From Hyalangium versicolor (GTDB lineage Bacteria; Myxococcota; Myxococcia; Myxococcales; Myxococcaceae), in NCBI RefSeq assembly GCF_020103695.1, contig NZ_JAHXBF010000003.1, positions 434,001-498,000 of the forward strand: a DNA stretch of 64,000 nt, in the 5' to 3' direction. Below, in pieces: positions 8,172 through 16,997 of this stretch. How positions within the stretch are numbered: the first letter of the stretch is position 1; each line of letters begins with the position of its first letter. The position numbers were made by a program, and so were the translations under genes. The notes beneath the pieces were generated by a model, which ran no database searches, was not told where the DNA came from, and saw nothing but the letters and a program-made list of their open reading frames with translations.

Positions 8172-10427
8172 TCAGCTGGCCAGGCCCTGCTCGGGCTGGT
8201 GGGGGCTGGCCACCGGAGCGCGCGCGGCCGGCAGGACGATGGTGAAGAGGGTGCCCACGCCGGGTTCGCTCTGGGCGCGCAGCGTGCCGCCCATGCTCGA
8301 GACGATGGCGTGGCTCACGGACAGCCCCATGCCCGTGCTGTTGGGCCGGGTGCTGAAGAAGGGCTCGAACAAGCGCGCGAGCACCTCCGGAGCCATCCCC
8401 GCGCCCGTGTCCCGGAACTCGATGGTGACCTCGCCGGCCTCGTTGGTCCGGGTGACCACCCGCAGCACGTTGCGGGCGGCTTCCTGTTCGGACATGGCCT
8501 GCACGGCGTTGATCATCAGATTGAGGAACACCTGCCCCAGCCGGGCCTCGTCCGCCTCCACCAGCGGCACGGGCTGGAAGTCCTTCTCCAGGTGGGCGCG
8601 CAGGCGCAATTGGCTGCGGATGAGCTTGAGGCTGTCCTCCAGCACCGTGTGCACGTCCACCCGGGCGCGGTGCCGGGGCGCCTCGCGCGTGAGCAGGCGC
8701 AGATCCTGGACGATGTTCTTGAGCCGCTCGGCGCCCTCCAGGGACTCCCCCAGCGCGTCGAGGACTTCCTCCACGTCCGCGGACTCCACGTTCCCGGTGC
8801 CGTGGCGCAGCGCCTCGCGGAGCCGGCCGATCTCCTCCCGGGCGAAGGAGAGGTTGGCCATCAGGAACGCCAGCGGGTTGTTCATCTCGTGGCCGACGCG
8901 CGAGGCCAGCATGACCAGGGAGGCCAGGCGGTCGGCATTCATCAGGCTGGCTTCCATCTGCTTGCGCGCCGTCACGTCCTTGGCGAAGACGCGCAGGCTC
9001 TCGTTGTCCTGCAGGGGCGTGGTCACCACCTCCCAGTAGCGTCCGCCCAGTTGCACCATCTCCGGTCCGTCCCGGGGAGAACTGCGCCGGGAGCTCGCCA
9101 GGGCCGCCGTCACCAGCGGGTGGTGCTCGCCCAACTGCAGCAGATCCGGGAAGCAGGTGTGCGCGGGCGGGTTGGCGTAGCGCAGCTGGCCGTCGCGCTT
9201 CAGCTCCAGCATCGGGTCCGGGTGGAGCAGGGGGAACGAGGCCAGGCGGTACAACTCCTGTTCCAGCGAGTCCCTGTCAGTGATGTCGCGCACCAACAGG
9301 CCCAGCAGGGGCACGCCTTCTCCGGGGCGGGGTTGGCGCAGCGTGGCCTCGGCCGCGTACATGCGCGTCTGGCCGCCGGCCTCCATGCGGAACTGCATCC
9401 TCCCGCTCACGTTGTTGAGGCGGGCCGAGCGCACCAGGGACTCCAGGGGGATGGCGGCCTCTAGCGGGAGCAGATCCATCAGCGTCTGCCCCTCGCTCTC
9501 GCGGATGTCCTTGCCGAAGGCGGTGCCCGTGGAGGACCAGATGTGCCGGCAGCGCTCTTCGGCGTCCAGATCGAGGGTGAGGTACTCCGAATTCATGGTG
9601 GGGAGGGACTCCGGGACCTGGGCCGAGGTGCCTCGAACGAGGGTGAAACCTTGGATGTCGAAGGGGGCGAGCACGGGTTCCAGGCCCCCCTCGTCATGAC
9701 TCATGGCGGTGATGGCGGAGACCACGGCGGCTGCCTCAGCGGGTGGCAGCCGGTTGGAGACGATGATGCCGTCTGCGAGCGTCGGGACCGTATAGGCGAA
9801 TGGGAAGAGGCGGCGCTCGTCCGGCCCTACTCGTTCGGCCAGTTGGGCCCGGACCATGTACTCTTCGGTGTGCGGGGTGAAGTGGGCGGTGACGTCCGCC
9901 TCCCCCGAGAGCACCGCCAGCAGCGCCTGGCGGTAGGTGCCGTAGAAGCGTTGCTCGGCGAAGAGCTCGTCGAGCTTCAGCCCCAGCGACTCCAGGTGAC
10001 GCCGGGGCAGCAGGTAGCCGGCCGTCGAGAGAGGGGCCACCCATGCGGCGCGCTTGCCCTTGAGCGTCTCCAGAGTGAGCGGCTCCTCAGCGCGGGAGAG
10101 GAAGGCGGCGTGGTAGTACCAGCGGCCGGCCCTTACCGCGCGCAGCACGGCGCGAGACTGGGGCTCGAAGAGGTTGCACTGCTCGGCGGTGGCCAGCGCG
10201 ATGTCCACCCGGCCCGCGGCCAGCTCCTGCTCCACCATCTCGTACGTCCGCGCCTGCTCCATGAGCACCGGCCGGCCCAGCCGCTGGGCCAGCACCCGGC
10301 CGAAGAACTCGGCGCGCACCTGCTCCTTGACCTGGCCCAGCAGGGGATAGGTGAGGAAGCGCAGGGAGTGGGTCGATTGCGCCAAACCGGGCTCTCCTTC
10401 AGGCCTCTGGCGACCAGCTCTCCCCAT
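8172..10427 (-). CDS. Cytosolic sensor kinase with PhnD-like ligand-binding domain, PAS domains and kinase core
   Basis: 751 residues. Residues about 20-270 resemble the PhnD/transferrin-type periplasmic binding fold (FLTYPLLGQVKEQVR, GRVDIALATAEQC, LKGKRAAWVAPLSTAGYLL). Two PAS-like segments follow (about 280-495), then HisKA with VGHEMNNPLAFL (His513) and HATPase_c with DTGAGM and TGMGLSVSHAIV. No signal peptide or membrane segment is seen, so a solute-binding-type module appears to sit inside the cell, fused to a kinase. No receiver domain or cognate regulator is adjacent, so its partner is unknown (orphan kinase). The start at 10427 has a weak ribosome site. Confidence 0.85.
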   Translation of the reverse strand: MGRAGRQRPEGEPGLAQSTHSLRFLTYPLLGQVKEQVRAEFFGRVLAQRLGRPVLMEQARTYEMVEQELAAGRVDIALATAEQCNLFEPQSRAVLRAVRAGRWYYHAAFLSRAEEPLTLETLKGKRAAWVAPLSTAGYLLPRRHLESLGLKLDELFAEQRFYGTYRQALLAVLSGEADVTAHFTPHTEEYMVRAQLAERVGPDERRLFPFAYTVPTLADGIIVSNRLPPAEAAAVVSAITAMSHDEGGLEPVLAPFDIQGFTLVRGTSAQVPESLPTMNSEYLTLDLDAEERCRHIWSSTGTAFGKDIRESEGQTLMDLLPLEAAIPLESLVRSARLNNVSGRMQFRMEAGGQTRMYAAEATLRQPRPGEGVPLLGLLVRDITDRDSLEQELYRLASFPLLHPDPMLELKRDGQLRYANPPAHTCFPDLLQLGEHHPLVTAALASSRRSSPRDGPEMVQLGGRYWEVVTTPLQDNESLRVFAKDVTARKQMEASLMNADRLASLVMLASRVGHEMNNPLAFLMANLSFAREEIGRLREALRHGTGNVESADVEEVLDALGESLEGAERLKNIVQDLRLLTREAPRHRARVDVHTVLEDSLKLIRSQLRLRAHLEKDFQPVPLVEADEARLGQVFLNLMINAVQAMSEQEAARNVLRVVTRTNEAGEVTIEFRDTGAGMAPEVLARLFEPFFSTRPNSTGMGLSVSHAIVSSMGGTLRAQSEPGVGTLFTIVLPAARAPVASPHQPEQGLAS

Positions 10428-10582
10428 GGACCGGGAGCATGCCTGAGATTGCGTGAGCGTTCACCGGAAATCCTCTTTCACTTGGTTGGCGGGGATTGAA
10501 CGTTTCCGCAAGGAAAAATCGTTGCTCTGGCAGGGGGGGCAATGCAGAAACAAAGGACTCCCCCCCTGGAGGTGTGGCCACA
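10428..10582. promoter_or_regulatory. Divergent promoter region with 5' UTR hairpin
   Basis: 155-bp region between the divergent kinase and aldo/keto reductase genes. It contains the dyad GTGA-gcgt-TCAC (10453-10464). A stronger hairpin lies in the leader of the reductase: CAGGGGGGG (10531-10539) pairs perfectly with CCCCCCCTG (10560-10568) over a 20-base loop. Its right arm abuts the GGAGGTG ribosome site at 10568-10574. No clear -35/-10 pair was assigned. Confidence 0.5.
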
Positions 10583-11515
10583 ATGGATGATCGCTCTCTT
10601 CCTCGGTTTTCGCCACGCCGCGAGCTGGGCCGGACGGGTTTTCGTGCCACGGTATTGGGGATTGGAGACCTGGCGGACCGGACAGTGCCACTGGATCGCT
10701 GTGTGGCCACGCTGCAACGCGCCATGGATGCGGGGCTCAACCTCGTGGACACCGCGCCGGGCTACGAGGACGGCTACAGCGAGGAGATTGTTGGCCAGGC
10801 CCTGCGAGGCCGGCGGGAGGGCGTGTTTGTCATCGACAAGGTGGATCTCCTCGATCGGCCAGTGACTCCCCAGGTGGAAGAGAGCCTGGGACGGCTGAGG
10901 TTGGATGCGGTGGATCTGTTTGTGTTCCACAGCGTCTCGCAGCTGGACATTTGGGAGCGGCTGGCGGCGCCGGGGGGAGGGATGGAGGAACTGGGGCGGT
11001 GCATCCAGGCGGGTAAGACGCGCTTCCGAGGCATCTCCAGCCATCACCCGGACGTGCTGCGGGCGGCGTTGGAGAGTGGGTTGTGCGATGTGGTGATGTT
11101 TCCCATCGGGCCGTGGTGCCACCGGCGGTACGTGGAGGAGATCCTCCCGCTGGCGCGCGCCAAGGGCGTGGGCACGGTGTGCTTCAAGACCTTCGGGGCC
11201 GGCAAGCTGCTGGGCGACACGGAGGGTTATGGGCGGCCACTGCAGGTGCGTCCCCGAGGCAAGGTGAGCTCGGGAGGCCAGGAGGCGCCTGCTCCCTCGC
11301 TACCGCACCTGTCCGTGGAGGAGTGCGTCCGCTACACACTTACGGTGGACCCGGATGTGGCGCTGCTGGGGATGAGCTTTCCCAACGAGCAGGATGCCGC
11401 GCTGGCCGCCGCCGCGGCGTTTCAACCCCTGACGTCCGAGCAACTCGCGGACGTGCGTCGCCGGGCCTCGCTCGCCATCGAGGGCAAGGGGGCGGTGTGG
11501 TGGGACCCCAAGTGA
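10583..11515 (+). CDS. Aldo/keto reductase family oxidoreductase
   Basis: 310 residues from the ATG at 10583, preferred over the upstream in-frame TTG because GGAGGTG lies about 10 bases before it. The N-terminus (ELGRTGFRATVLGIG) is the usual AKR start and the tetrad is present: Asp56 and Tyr61 in DTAPGYEDGY, Lys86 in VIDKVD and His116 in FVFHSV. These enzymes reduce carbonyls with NADPH in a TIM barrel. The C-terminal part lacks the usual long NADP-binding motif GxR.. in a form I can place with certainty. The substrate is unknown. Transcription converges on the OsmC-like gene. Confidence 0.85.
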   Translation: MDDRSLPRFSPRRELGRTGFRATVLGIGDLADRTVPLDRCVATLQRAMDAGLNLVDTAPGYEDGYSEEIVGQALRGRREGVFVIDKVDLLDRPVTPQVEESLGRLRLDAVDLFVFHSVSQLDIWERLAAPGGGMEELGRCIQAGKTRFRGISSHHPDVLRAALESGLCDVVMFPIGPWCHRRYVEEILPLARAKGVGTVCFKTFGAGKLLGDTEGYGRPLQVRPRGKVSSGGQEAPAPSLPHLSVEECVRYTLTVDPDVALLGMSFPNEQDAALAAAAAFQPLTSEQLADVRRRASLAIEGKGAVWWDPK

Positions 11516-11536
11516 GGCCGTGAGGCGCGGGCCTCA
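11513..11536. terminator. Convergent hairpin carrying both stop codons
   Basis: TGAGGCC (11513-11519) and GGCCTCA (11530-11536) form a 7-bp stem with a 10-base loop. The left arm starts with the TGA stop of the aldo/keto reductase and the right arm ends with the TGA stop (read on the minus strand) of the OsmC-like gene. The symmetric position suits a bidirectional terminator, though no T tract follows. Confidence 0.4.
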
Positions 11537-11986
11537 AGCGGAGGGGCTGGAGACCTCCACGGTCAGCTCGATGCGCGGCTCGGTCTTGAGCGAGCAACTG
11601 ATGAAGCAGCGCTTGGGCACGTCCTGGAAGATCGCTCGGACGGCCTCGGCCTCCGCCTCGCTGTTCACCTGCACCACGGGGCGGAGGGTGATTTCAGTGA
11701 AGCGGATGACGCCCTCCGCGTCCGCGGCCAGGGTGCCCGCGGCGGTGCTGCGATAGGCGGAGATCTTCACGCTCTTGCGCTTCGCCAGGGCGAGGAAGGT
11801 GAGCAGGGTGCAGGACTCGGTGGCTCCCAGCAGGAGTGTCTCCGGGCCCCAGCGTCCCTCCTTCCCGCCGAACTCCGGGGGCGAGCCGAACCCCAGCCCC
11901 GGTAGGCCGGTGGAGGCGAGCTCTCCCTCCTGCTCCTGGTTCCAGCGCAGCGACGTCTCGTAGTTCCAGCTCTTCGTTCGGACCAT
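11534..11986 (-). CDS. OsmC/Ohr-family peroxidase-like protein
   Basis: 150 residues from the ATG at 11986. The two conserved cysteines of the family are present: Cys59 in ATESCTLLTFLALAKR and the second in VPKRCFISCSL (Cys127 or Cys131). In this family the pair reduces organic hydroperoxides, usually with lipoyl or other thiol donors, and acts in the cytosol as a dimer. RWGPETLLLGATESC matches the family pattern. The gene stands alone between a convergent reductase and a divergent U32-family gene. OsmC and Ohr cannot be told apart with confidence from the sequence alone. Confidence 0.88.
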   Translation of the reverse strand: MVRTKSWNYETSLRWNQEQEGELASTGLPGLGFGSPPEFGGKEGRWGPETLLLGATESCTLLTFLALAKRKSVKISAYRSTAAGTLAADAEGVIRFTEITLRPVVQVNSEAEAEAVRAIFQDVPKRCFISCSLKTEPRIELTVEVSSPSA

Positions 11987-12142
11987 GGTTTTCTCCTCGG
12001 AGGGCAGGGGCAGCCCTGGATCGTGCCGCTCACCGTACAGGATGTGACCCCGAGGGTGCCCGGTCACCAGCGGGGCAAGTGCCGTGGGGCCGGTGGGCGT
12101 GCGCGCGCAGGTTTTGCTCCCCTGGCGTGTTAAGGAGGAACC

Positions 12143-14755
12143 ATGCCTGCTCGCCGCCCCGAAATCCTTGCTCCCGCGGGGGATATCGACTCCCTTCAGG
12201 CCGCGCTCGCCAGCGGAGCGGATGCCGTCTACTTCGGGCTCGATGAGGGCTTCAATGCCCGGGCCCGCGCGGAGAACTTCTCGCTCGCTCGGCTCCCCGA
12301 GACGGTGGCCCTCATCCACCGGGCGGGGGCTCGCGCCTACCTGACGCTCAATACGCTGGTGTTCGAGCCCGAACTGGCCGTGGTCGAGCACCTCGTCCGA
12401 GGAGCGGCCGCCGCGGGGGTGGATGCGCTGATCCTCCAGGATCCCGCCATGGCCCTGCTGGCCCGGGCGCTGTGTCCGCAGCTGGAGCTGCATGCCTCCA
12501 CGCAGATGACCATCTCCAGCGCCGAGGGCGTCCGCTTCGCCCAGGGACTGGAGATCTGCCGGGTCGTCGTGCCGCGAGAGCTCTCCGTCGCGGAGATCCG
12601 CCGGCTGGCCGGGCAGACGAATGTCGAGCTGGAGGTCTTCATCCACGGAGCGCTCTGCATGTCCTGGAGCGGCCAGTGCCTCACAAGCGAGGCCTGGGGT
12701 GGCCGCTCCGCCAACCGAGGGCAATGTGCCCAGTCGTGCCGGCTGCCGTACGATCTGGTCGTCGATGCCCAGACTCGGGAACTCGGGGATGTGAAGTACC
12801 TGCTCAGCCCGAAGGATCTCGCGGGCGTGCACGCCGTGCCCGAGCTGGTCGACATCGGGGTGCATGGGCTGAAGATCGAAGGGCGGCTCAAGGGGCCGGC
12901 GTATGTGTCCGCCACGGTGCAGGGGTATCGGCGCTGGGTGGAGAGCATCCTTGCCGGTGCGCCCGATGAGGCTCGGCTCAAGCGCGATCTGGCGGACATG
13001 TCCCTCGCGTACAGCCGAGGCTTCTCGCATGGCTTCCTCGCGGGCTCGGATCACCAGACGCTCGTCGAGGGCCGTTTCCCGAAGCACCGGGGCGTGTTCC
13101 TCGGGCACGTGCGCTCCGTCTCTGGCAAGGAGGTAGTGGTCGTTCCCGACGAGCGGCCGTGGACGGGAGCGCTGGGATTGGGCTCGGAGCGTCCGGAGAA
13201 CCCCGCTGGGCAGGTGTCGTCGCCCTTGAAGGGAGGAGAGCCCACGCCGGATGCCGTCGATCCGCGTCCTGGCATGGGCGTCGTCTTCGATGCGGGCCGG
13301 CCCGAGGACAAGAACGAGCCCGGTGGTCCCATCTTCCGAGTGGAGCGTCGGGGTGAGGGCTGGGTGCTGGGCTTTGGCAACCCGGGTCCCGATCTGGGGC
13401 GCGTGGCGGTGGGCCAGCGCGTGTGGCTGAACAGCGATCCCTCTCTGGCCAGGCGCGTCGAGGGCTTGCTGGCGCAAGGGGAGCCGGAGGGCCGCATCCC
13501 CCTCGAGCTGAAGGTCTCGGGCTCGGAGGGGAGTCCGCTCCGCATCCAGGCCAGCGCTTGGGGGCATGAGGTCTCGGTCATGAGCCCGGTTCCGCTCGCC
13601 GTATCGCGCGGAGGCGGGCTGGATGAGGCGCTGCTTCGGGACAAGCTCGGCGCTTTTGGAGGCACGCCCTTCCGGTTGGCGGGGATGGATTGCTCCGCGT
13701 TGACTCCGGGGCTCCACCTGCCTGTCTCCGAGCTCAAGGCGCTGCGCCGCCACGTCGTCACTGAGCTCACGTCCGCGGTGGAGAAGGGCTACCGGCGGAC
13801 CGTCGTGGAGACGCCGGTGGTCGATTCGGTGCGCACCTCCTTCACGGAGCGCGTGCGAGCGGTGCCCGTGCAGGAAGTGGCGCGCCTGCTCCCGCTGTGC
13901 CGCAACGAAGCGCAGCTCGAGGCCGTCATCGCCGCGGGGCTGCCCGAGGTGGAGCTGGACTGGATGGAGATGGTGGGCCTCCAGCGAGCCGTGGAGCGCG
14001 CTCGGGCTGCGGGGCTGCGCGTCACCATCGCCACCGTCCGGGTGCAGAAGCCGGGTGAGGAGGGCTATGACCAGCGCATCGACCGGCTGCGCCCGGATGC
14101 CGTGCTGGTGCGCCACTGGGGCGCGATGATGCACTTCCTCGAGCGTCCCGCCGGCCAGCCGCGCCCGGTGCTGCACGGGGACTTCTCGCTCAACGTCACC
14201 AACTCGATCACCGCCTCGTACCTGCTGGGGCTGGGGCTGGATACGTTGACGTGCTCGCACGATCTGGACTCGGACCAGCTCTTCGCACTGCTGGAGCATG
14301 CGCCCGCTCACCGCTTCGCGGTGGCGCTGCACCACCACATCGCCACGTTCCACACCGAGCACTGCGTGTACTCGCACACGCTGTCCAACGGGCGCGACTT
14401 CCGCACCTGTGGACGCCCCTGCGAGAAGCACCAGATCTCGCTGCGGGATCGGCTGGGCCTGGACCACCCCGTCATCGTTGACGTGGGCTGCCGCAACACG
14501 GTGTTCAACGCGCAGGCCCAGAGCGCCGCGTCGCTGGTGCCTCGATTGCTGGAGCGAGGCGTCCGCCGCTTTCGCGTCGAGTTCGTCCGGGAGTCCCAGG
14601 AGGAGGCCGCCCGGGTTCTGGCCGCCTACCAGGAGCTGCTCGCGGGCCGGCTCGCTCCCGCCGAGGCCGTCCGGCGCGCGGCCGTGCACGAGCAGTTCGG
14701 TGTGACGAAGGGCACCATGAAGGTGCTCAGCCCACCGCCCGCCGCGCCGCGTTGA
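12143..14755 (+). CDS. Long U32-family protein (RlhA/YegQ-like)
   Basis: 870 residues, preceded by a strong AAGGAGG site. The N-terminal half is a U32 TIM-barrel-like domain (RPEILAPAGDIDSLQAAL, then ELHASTQMTISS and a Cys cluster in CMSWSGQCLTS and RGQCAQSCR). A DUF3656-like middle follows, and the last third contains a second Cys/His group (TEHCVYSHTL, CGRPCEKHQ). The E. coli relatives of this family (RlhA, TrhP) hydroxylate cytidine or uridine in 23S rRNA or tRNA, and are about 450-650 residues. I infer a role in RNA hydroxylation rather than proteolysis, despite the family's peptidase name. The tyrA-like gene follows 50 bp downstream and may be co-transcribed. Confidence 0.85.
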   Translation: MPARRPEILAPAGDIDSLQAALASGADAVYFGLDEGFNARARAENFSLARLPETVALIHRAGARAYLTLNTLVFEPELAVVEHLVRGAAAAGVDALILQDPAMALLARALCPQLELHASTQMTISSAEGVRFAQGLEICRVVVPRELSVAEIRRLAGQTNVELEVFIHGALCMSWSGQCLTSEAWGGRSANRGQCAQSCRLPYDLVVDAQTRELGDVKYLLSPKDLAGVHAVPELVDIGVHGLKIEGRLKGPAYVSATVQGYRRWVESILAGAPDEARLKRDLADMSLAYSRGFSHGFLAGSDHQTLVEGRFPKHRGVFLGHVRSVSGKEVVVVPDERPWTGALGLGSERPENPAGQVSSPLKGGEPTPDAVDPRPGMGVVFDAGRPEDKNEPGGPIFRVERRGEGWVLGFGNPGPDLGRVAVGQRVWLNSDPSLARRVEGLLAQGEPEGRIPLELKVSGSEGSPLRIQASAWGHEVSVMSPVPLAVSRGGGLDEALLRDKLGAFGGTPFRLAGMDCSALTPGLHLPVSELKALRRHVVTELTSAVEKGYRRTVVETPVVDSVRTSFTERVRAVPVQEVARLLPLCRNEAQLEAVIAAGLPEVELDWMEMVGLQRAVERARAAGLRVTIATVRVQKPGEEGYDQRIDRLRPDAVLVRHWGAMMHFLERPAGQPRPVLHGDFSLNVTNSITASYLLGLGLDTLTCSHDLDSDQLFALLEHAPAHRFAVALHHHIATFHTEHCVYSHTLSNGRDFRTCGRPCEKHQISLRDRLGLDHPVIVDVGCRNTVFNAQAQSAASLVPRLLERGVRRFRVEFVRESQEEAARVLAAYQELLAGRLAPAEAVRRAAVHEQFGVTKGTMKVLSPPPAAPR

Positions 14756-14805
14756 TCCGATCCGCCCGGGCGCGGTGGGAGCCCTCGTGTAGTAAGGAGC
14801 CAATC

Positions 14806-15855
14806 ATGAAGGTTGCTCTCATGGGCTACGGGCGGTTCGGTCGAGCGCTGGGCTCACTCCTGGCGGAGTCCGGCATGGGCTTTCGAGCGCTGGATCCGCA
14901 TGCGGAGATTCCCGAGCCCTATCGCTGCACCTCCCTGCCGGAGCTGATCTCCGGGGCCGACCTGGTCGTGGTGGCCGTTCCCGTGCCGAAGCTCCACTCC
15001 GTCCTCGAGGATCTGCGCCCGTACCTGAAGCCCTCGCAACTCGTGATGGACGTGGGCAGCGTGAAGGTGAAGCCCGTCGAGGCGCTCAACGCCGTGCTGG
15101 GCACGCAGGTGCCGTGGATCGGGACGCATCCGCTCTTCGGTCCGCTGAGCCTGGCCATGGCCGAGCGCCCGCTGCGCGTTGTGCTCTGTCCCAACCCGCT
15201 GCACCCGGAGGCCGCTGCCCAAGCTCGGACCTTCTACGAGCGCCTCGGCTGCGAGATCGTCGAGCAAACCCCCGAGAGCCACGATCGCGTGATGGCTCAC
15301 ACCCACGCGCTCACGTTCTTCGTGGCCAAGGGGATGATCGATGCGGGCACGGGGCTCGATGTGCCGTTCGCTCCCGCCAGCTTCAAGGCGCTGGCACGCA
15401 CCATCGAGACGGTCCGCTCGGATGCGGGACACCTCTTCGCTGCCATCCAGCTCGAGAACCCCTTCGCGTCCGAGGCGCGCCAGCAGCTGCTCGAGGCCCT
15501 CGAACAGATCCACGAGAAGCTCGAGCGCCTTCCCGCAGAGGCCACCTCGCCGGAAGCCGGGCGCATGGTGATTCCGACTCCGGAGGCCCATTCGACGGAG
15601 GCGGCGGAGTACCGGGGGCACCTCGATCAGATCGATCGAGAGATGCTCGCTCTGTTGGCCCGCCGCACCCACCTGGCTCAGCGCGTGGCCCGAGCCGAGG
15701 CTCGCGAAGGACAGGGGAGCCATGAGGCTTCGGACGAGGCGCTGCTCAAAGCCCGGCGCGCCTGGGCCTCGGAGCTGGGACTCGAGAAGGAGGCGGAGGT
15801 CTTCTTTCGCACCCTTTTCCGGCTCTCGCGTGCTTCCGGCGGCACGGAGGGCTGA
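14806..15855 (+). CDS. tyrA: Prephenate dehydrogenase with C-terminal chorismate-mutase-like domain
   Basis: 349 residues from the ATG at 14806, with AAGGAGC upstream. The first 250 residues are a prephenate/arogenate dehydrogenase: Rossmann motif GYGRFG (7-12), THPLFGP, and MAHTHALTFF. It catalyses the oxidative decarboxylation step of tyrosine synthesis using NAD(P)+. Residues about 265-345 match an AroQ chorismate-mutase helix bundle (YRGHLDQIDREMLALLARR), the reverse order to E. coli TyrA, where the mutase is N-terminal. The site that aligns with the catalytic Lys39 of the E. coli mutase reads Glu here, and the following acidic/Arg motif is not kept, so this tail may be regulatory rather than active. 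Confidence 0.88.
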   Translation: MKVALMGYGRFGRALGSLLAESGMGFRALDPHAEIPEPYRCTSLPELISGADLVVVAVPVPKLHSVLEDLRPYLKPSQLVMDVGSVKVKPVEALNAVLGTQVPWIGTHPLFGPLSLAMAERPLRVVLCPNPLHPEAAAQARTFYERLGCEIVEQTPESHDRVMAHTHALTFFVAKGMIDAGTGLDVPFAPASFKALARTIETVRSDAGHLFAAIQLENPFASEARQQLLEALEQIHEKLERLPAEATSPEAGRMVIPTPEAHSTEAAEYRGHLDQIDREMLALLARRTHLAQRVARAEAREGQGSHEASDEALLKARRAWASELGLEKEAEVFFRTLFRLSRASGGTEG

Positions 15856-15900
15856 GCGGCTGTTAGAGGAGGGCTCTCATCTCTAGCGAAGGAGAGCCAG

Positions 15901-16788
15901 ATGAAGGTGGGTTTCGTGGGCCTGGGGAAGATGGGCCTCGCGATCGCGAAGAACCTGCAGAAGGCGGGGCACGAACTCGCGGTCTACAACCGCACTGCTT
16001 CCAAGGCCGAGCCGCTTCGAGCACAAGGCGCACGGGTCGCGGAGACGCCTCGGGACGCGGCTGAGGGGGCGGAGGTTGTCTTCACCATGCTCGCGGATGA
16101 TCACGCCTTGGAGGAGGTGTGTTTCGGTGAGACGGGGATCCTCGCGGGCCTGGAGCCACGTGCGATCCATGTCTCGGCGAGCACCATCTCAGTGGCGCTC
16201 TCGGAGCGGCTGACCGAGGCGCACACCCGATTGGGGCAGGGATATGTGGCGGCCCCTGTCTTCGGACGGCCGGATGCGGCGGAGGCGAAGCAGCTCTGGG
16301 TGGTGGCGGCGGGAACCAGCTCCGAGGTGGAGCGCTGCCGTCCCTTGCTCGAGGCCATCGGGCGAGGGCTCTCGGTCCTCGGGCAGAAGCCATCCTCCGC
16401 GAACGTGGTGAAGCTGTCGGGCAACTTCCTCATCGCCTCCATGATCGAGGCACTCGGGGAGTCCTTCGCCCTGACGCGCAAGGCTGGCGTCGAGCCCAAG
16501 GTCTTTCTGGAGGTGTTCCAGTCCGTCTTCGCCCGGTCGCCCATCTTCGAGCGGTACGCGACGCTGGTCGCCAACGAGCAATACCATCCCCCGGGCTTCG
16601 CGTTCCCGCTGGGCCTCAAGGACATCGGGCTGGTGCTGCAGGCAGCCGGTAACAGCCAGGTCTCCATGCCGCTGGCCAGCCTCCTCCGCGATCACTTCGT
16701 CGAGGGGCTCGCGCGGGACCTGGGGGAACTGGACTGGACGGCGCTGGCGTTGCTCGCGGCGCAGCGGGCCGGTTTGAGCAAGGCCTGA
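15901..16788 (+). CDS. NAD(P)-dependent beta-hydroxyacid dehydrogenase family protein
   Basis: 295 residues, with GGAG eight bases before the ATG. The N-terminal Rossmann motif MKVGFVGLGKMGLAIAKNL and the NRTASKAEPL segment after beta-2 suggest NADP(H) preference. The catalytic-lysine helix reads NVVKLSGNFLIASMIEALGE, as in 3-hydroxyisobutyrate dehydrogenase, glyoxylate reductase (GLYR) and imine-reductase relatives. Family members act on small hydroxyacids or semialdehydes in the cytosol. The substrate cannot be assigned. The gene lies 45 bp after tyrA in the same direction and is followed by a cluster of hairpin repeats. Confidence 0.85.
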   Translation: MKVGFVGLGKMGLAIAKNLQKAGHELAVYNRTASKAEPLRAQGARVAETPRDAAEGAEVVFTMLADDHALEEVCFGETGILAGLEPRAIHVSASTISVALSERLTEAHTRLGQGYVAAPVFGRPDAAEAKQLWVVAAGTSSEVERCRPLLEAIGRGLSVLGQKPSSANVVKLSGNFLIASMIEALGESFALTRKAGVEPKVFLEVFQSVFARSPIFERYATLVANEQYHPPGFAFPLGLKDIGLVLQAAGNSQVSMPLASLLRDHFVEGLARDLGELDWTALALLAAQRAGLSKA

Positions 16789-16800
16789 TGAGCGGAGGTG

Positions 16801-16997
16801 CCTGTCGGGCGCGGTTTGTGCCAACCGGTCTGCTTGTAGGACCAGTAGGCCGAAGTTCGGACCGCCCTGCCTGGGCGGTGATTTGCGAGCGGGTCTGCTT
16901 GTAGGACCAGTTGGCCGCAGCTCGGACCGCCCCGCCCGGGGCGCGTTGTTTGCGAACCTGTCTGCTAGTTGGACAGGTTTGGCGGAACTCAGCGCGC
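16801..16997. repeat. Three tandem copies of a 65-bp hairpin repeat
   Basis: Three imperfect units of about 65-67 bp between a dehydrogenase and a convergent kinase gene. Each has a GC-rich lead (cctgtcgggcgcggt in unit 1) and then a hairpin with a 9-base loop: GGTC-tgcttgtag-GACC at 16827-16843 and again at 16892-16908, and AACCTGTC-tgctagttg-GACAGGTT at 16955-16979. A fourth copy lies alone at 44361-44425. Stem bases differ between copies while pairing is kept. The last unit reaches the stop codon of the kinase gene. Nothing else is seen in this gap. Confidence 0.75.

Noticed and set aside
6786..9464. 892-residue plus-strand open frame
   Set aside because: Antisense to two clear sensor kinases; composition (many His, Gln, Arg, Gly) is typical of high-GC shadow frames.
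11987..14803. Long minus-strand extension of the OsmC-like frame
   Set aside because: Only the last 150 codons look like a protein; the rest is the shadow of the U32-family gene.
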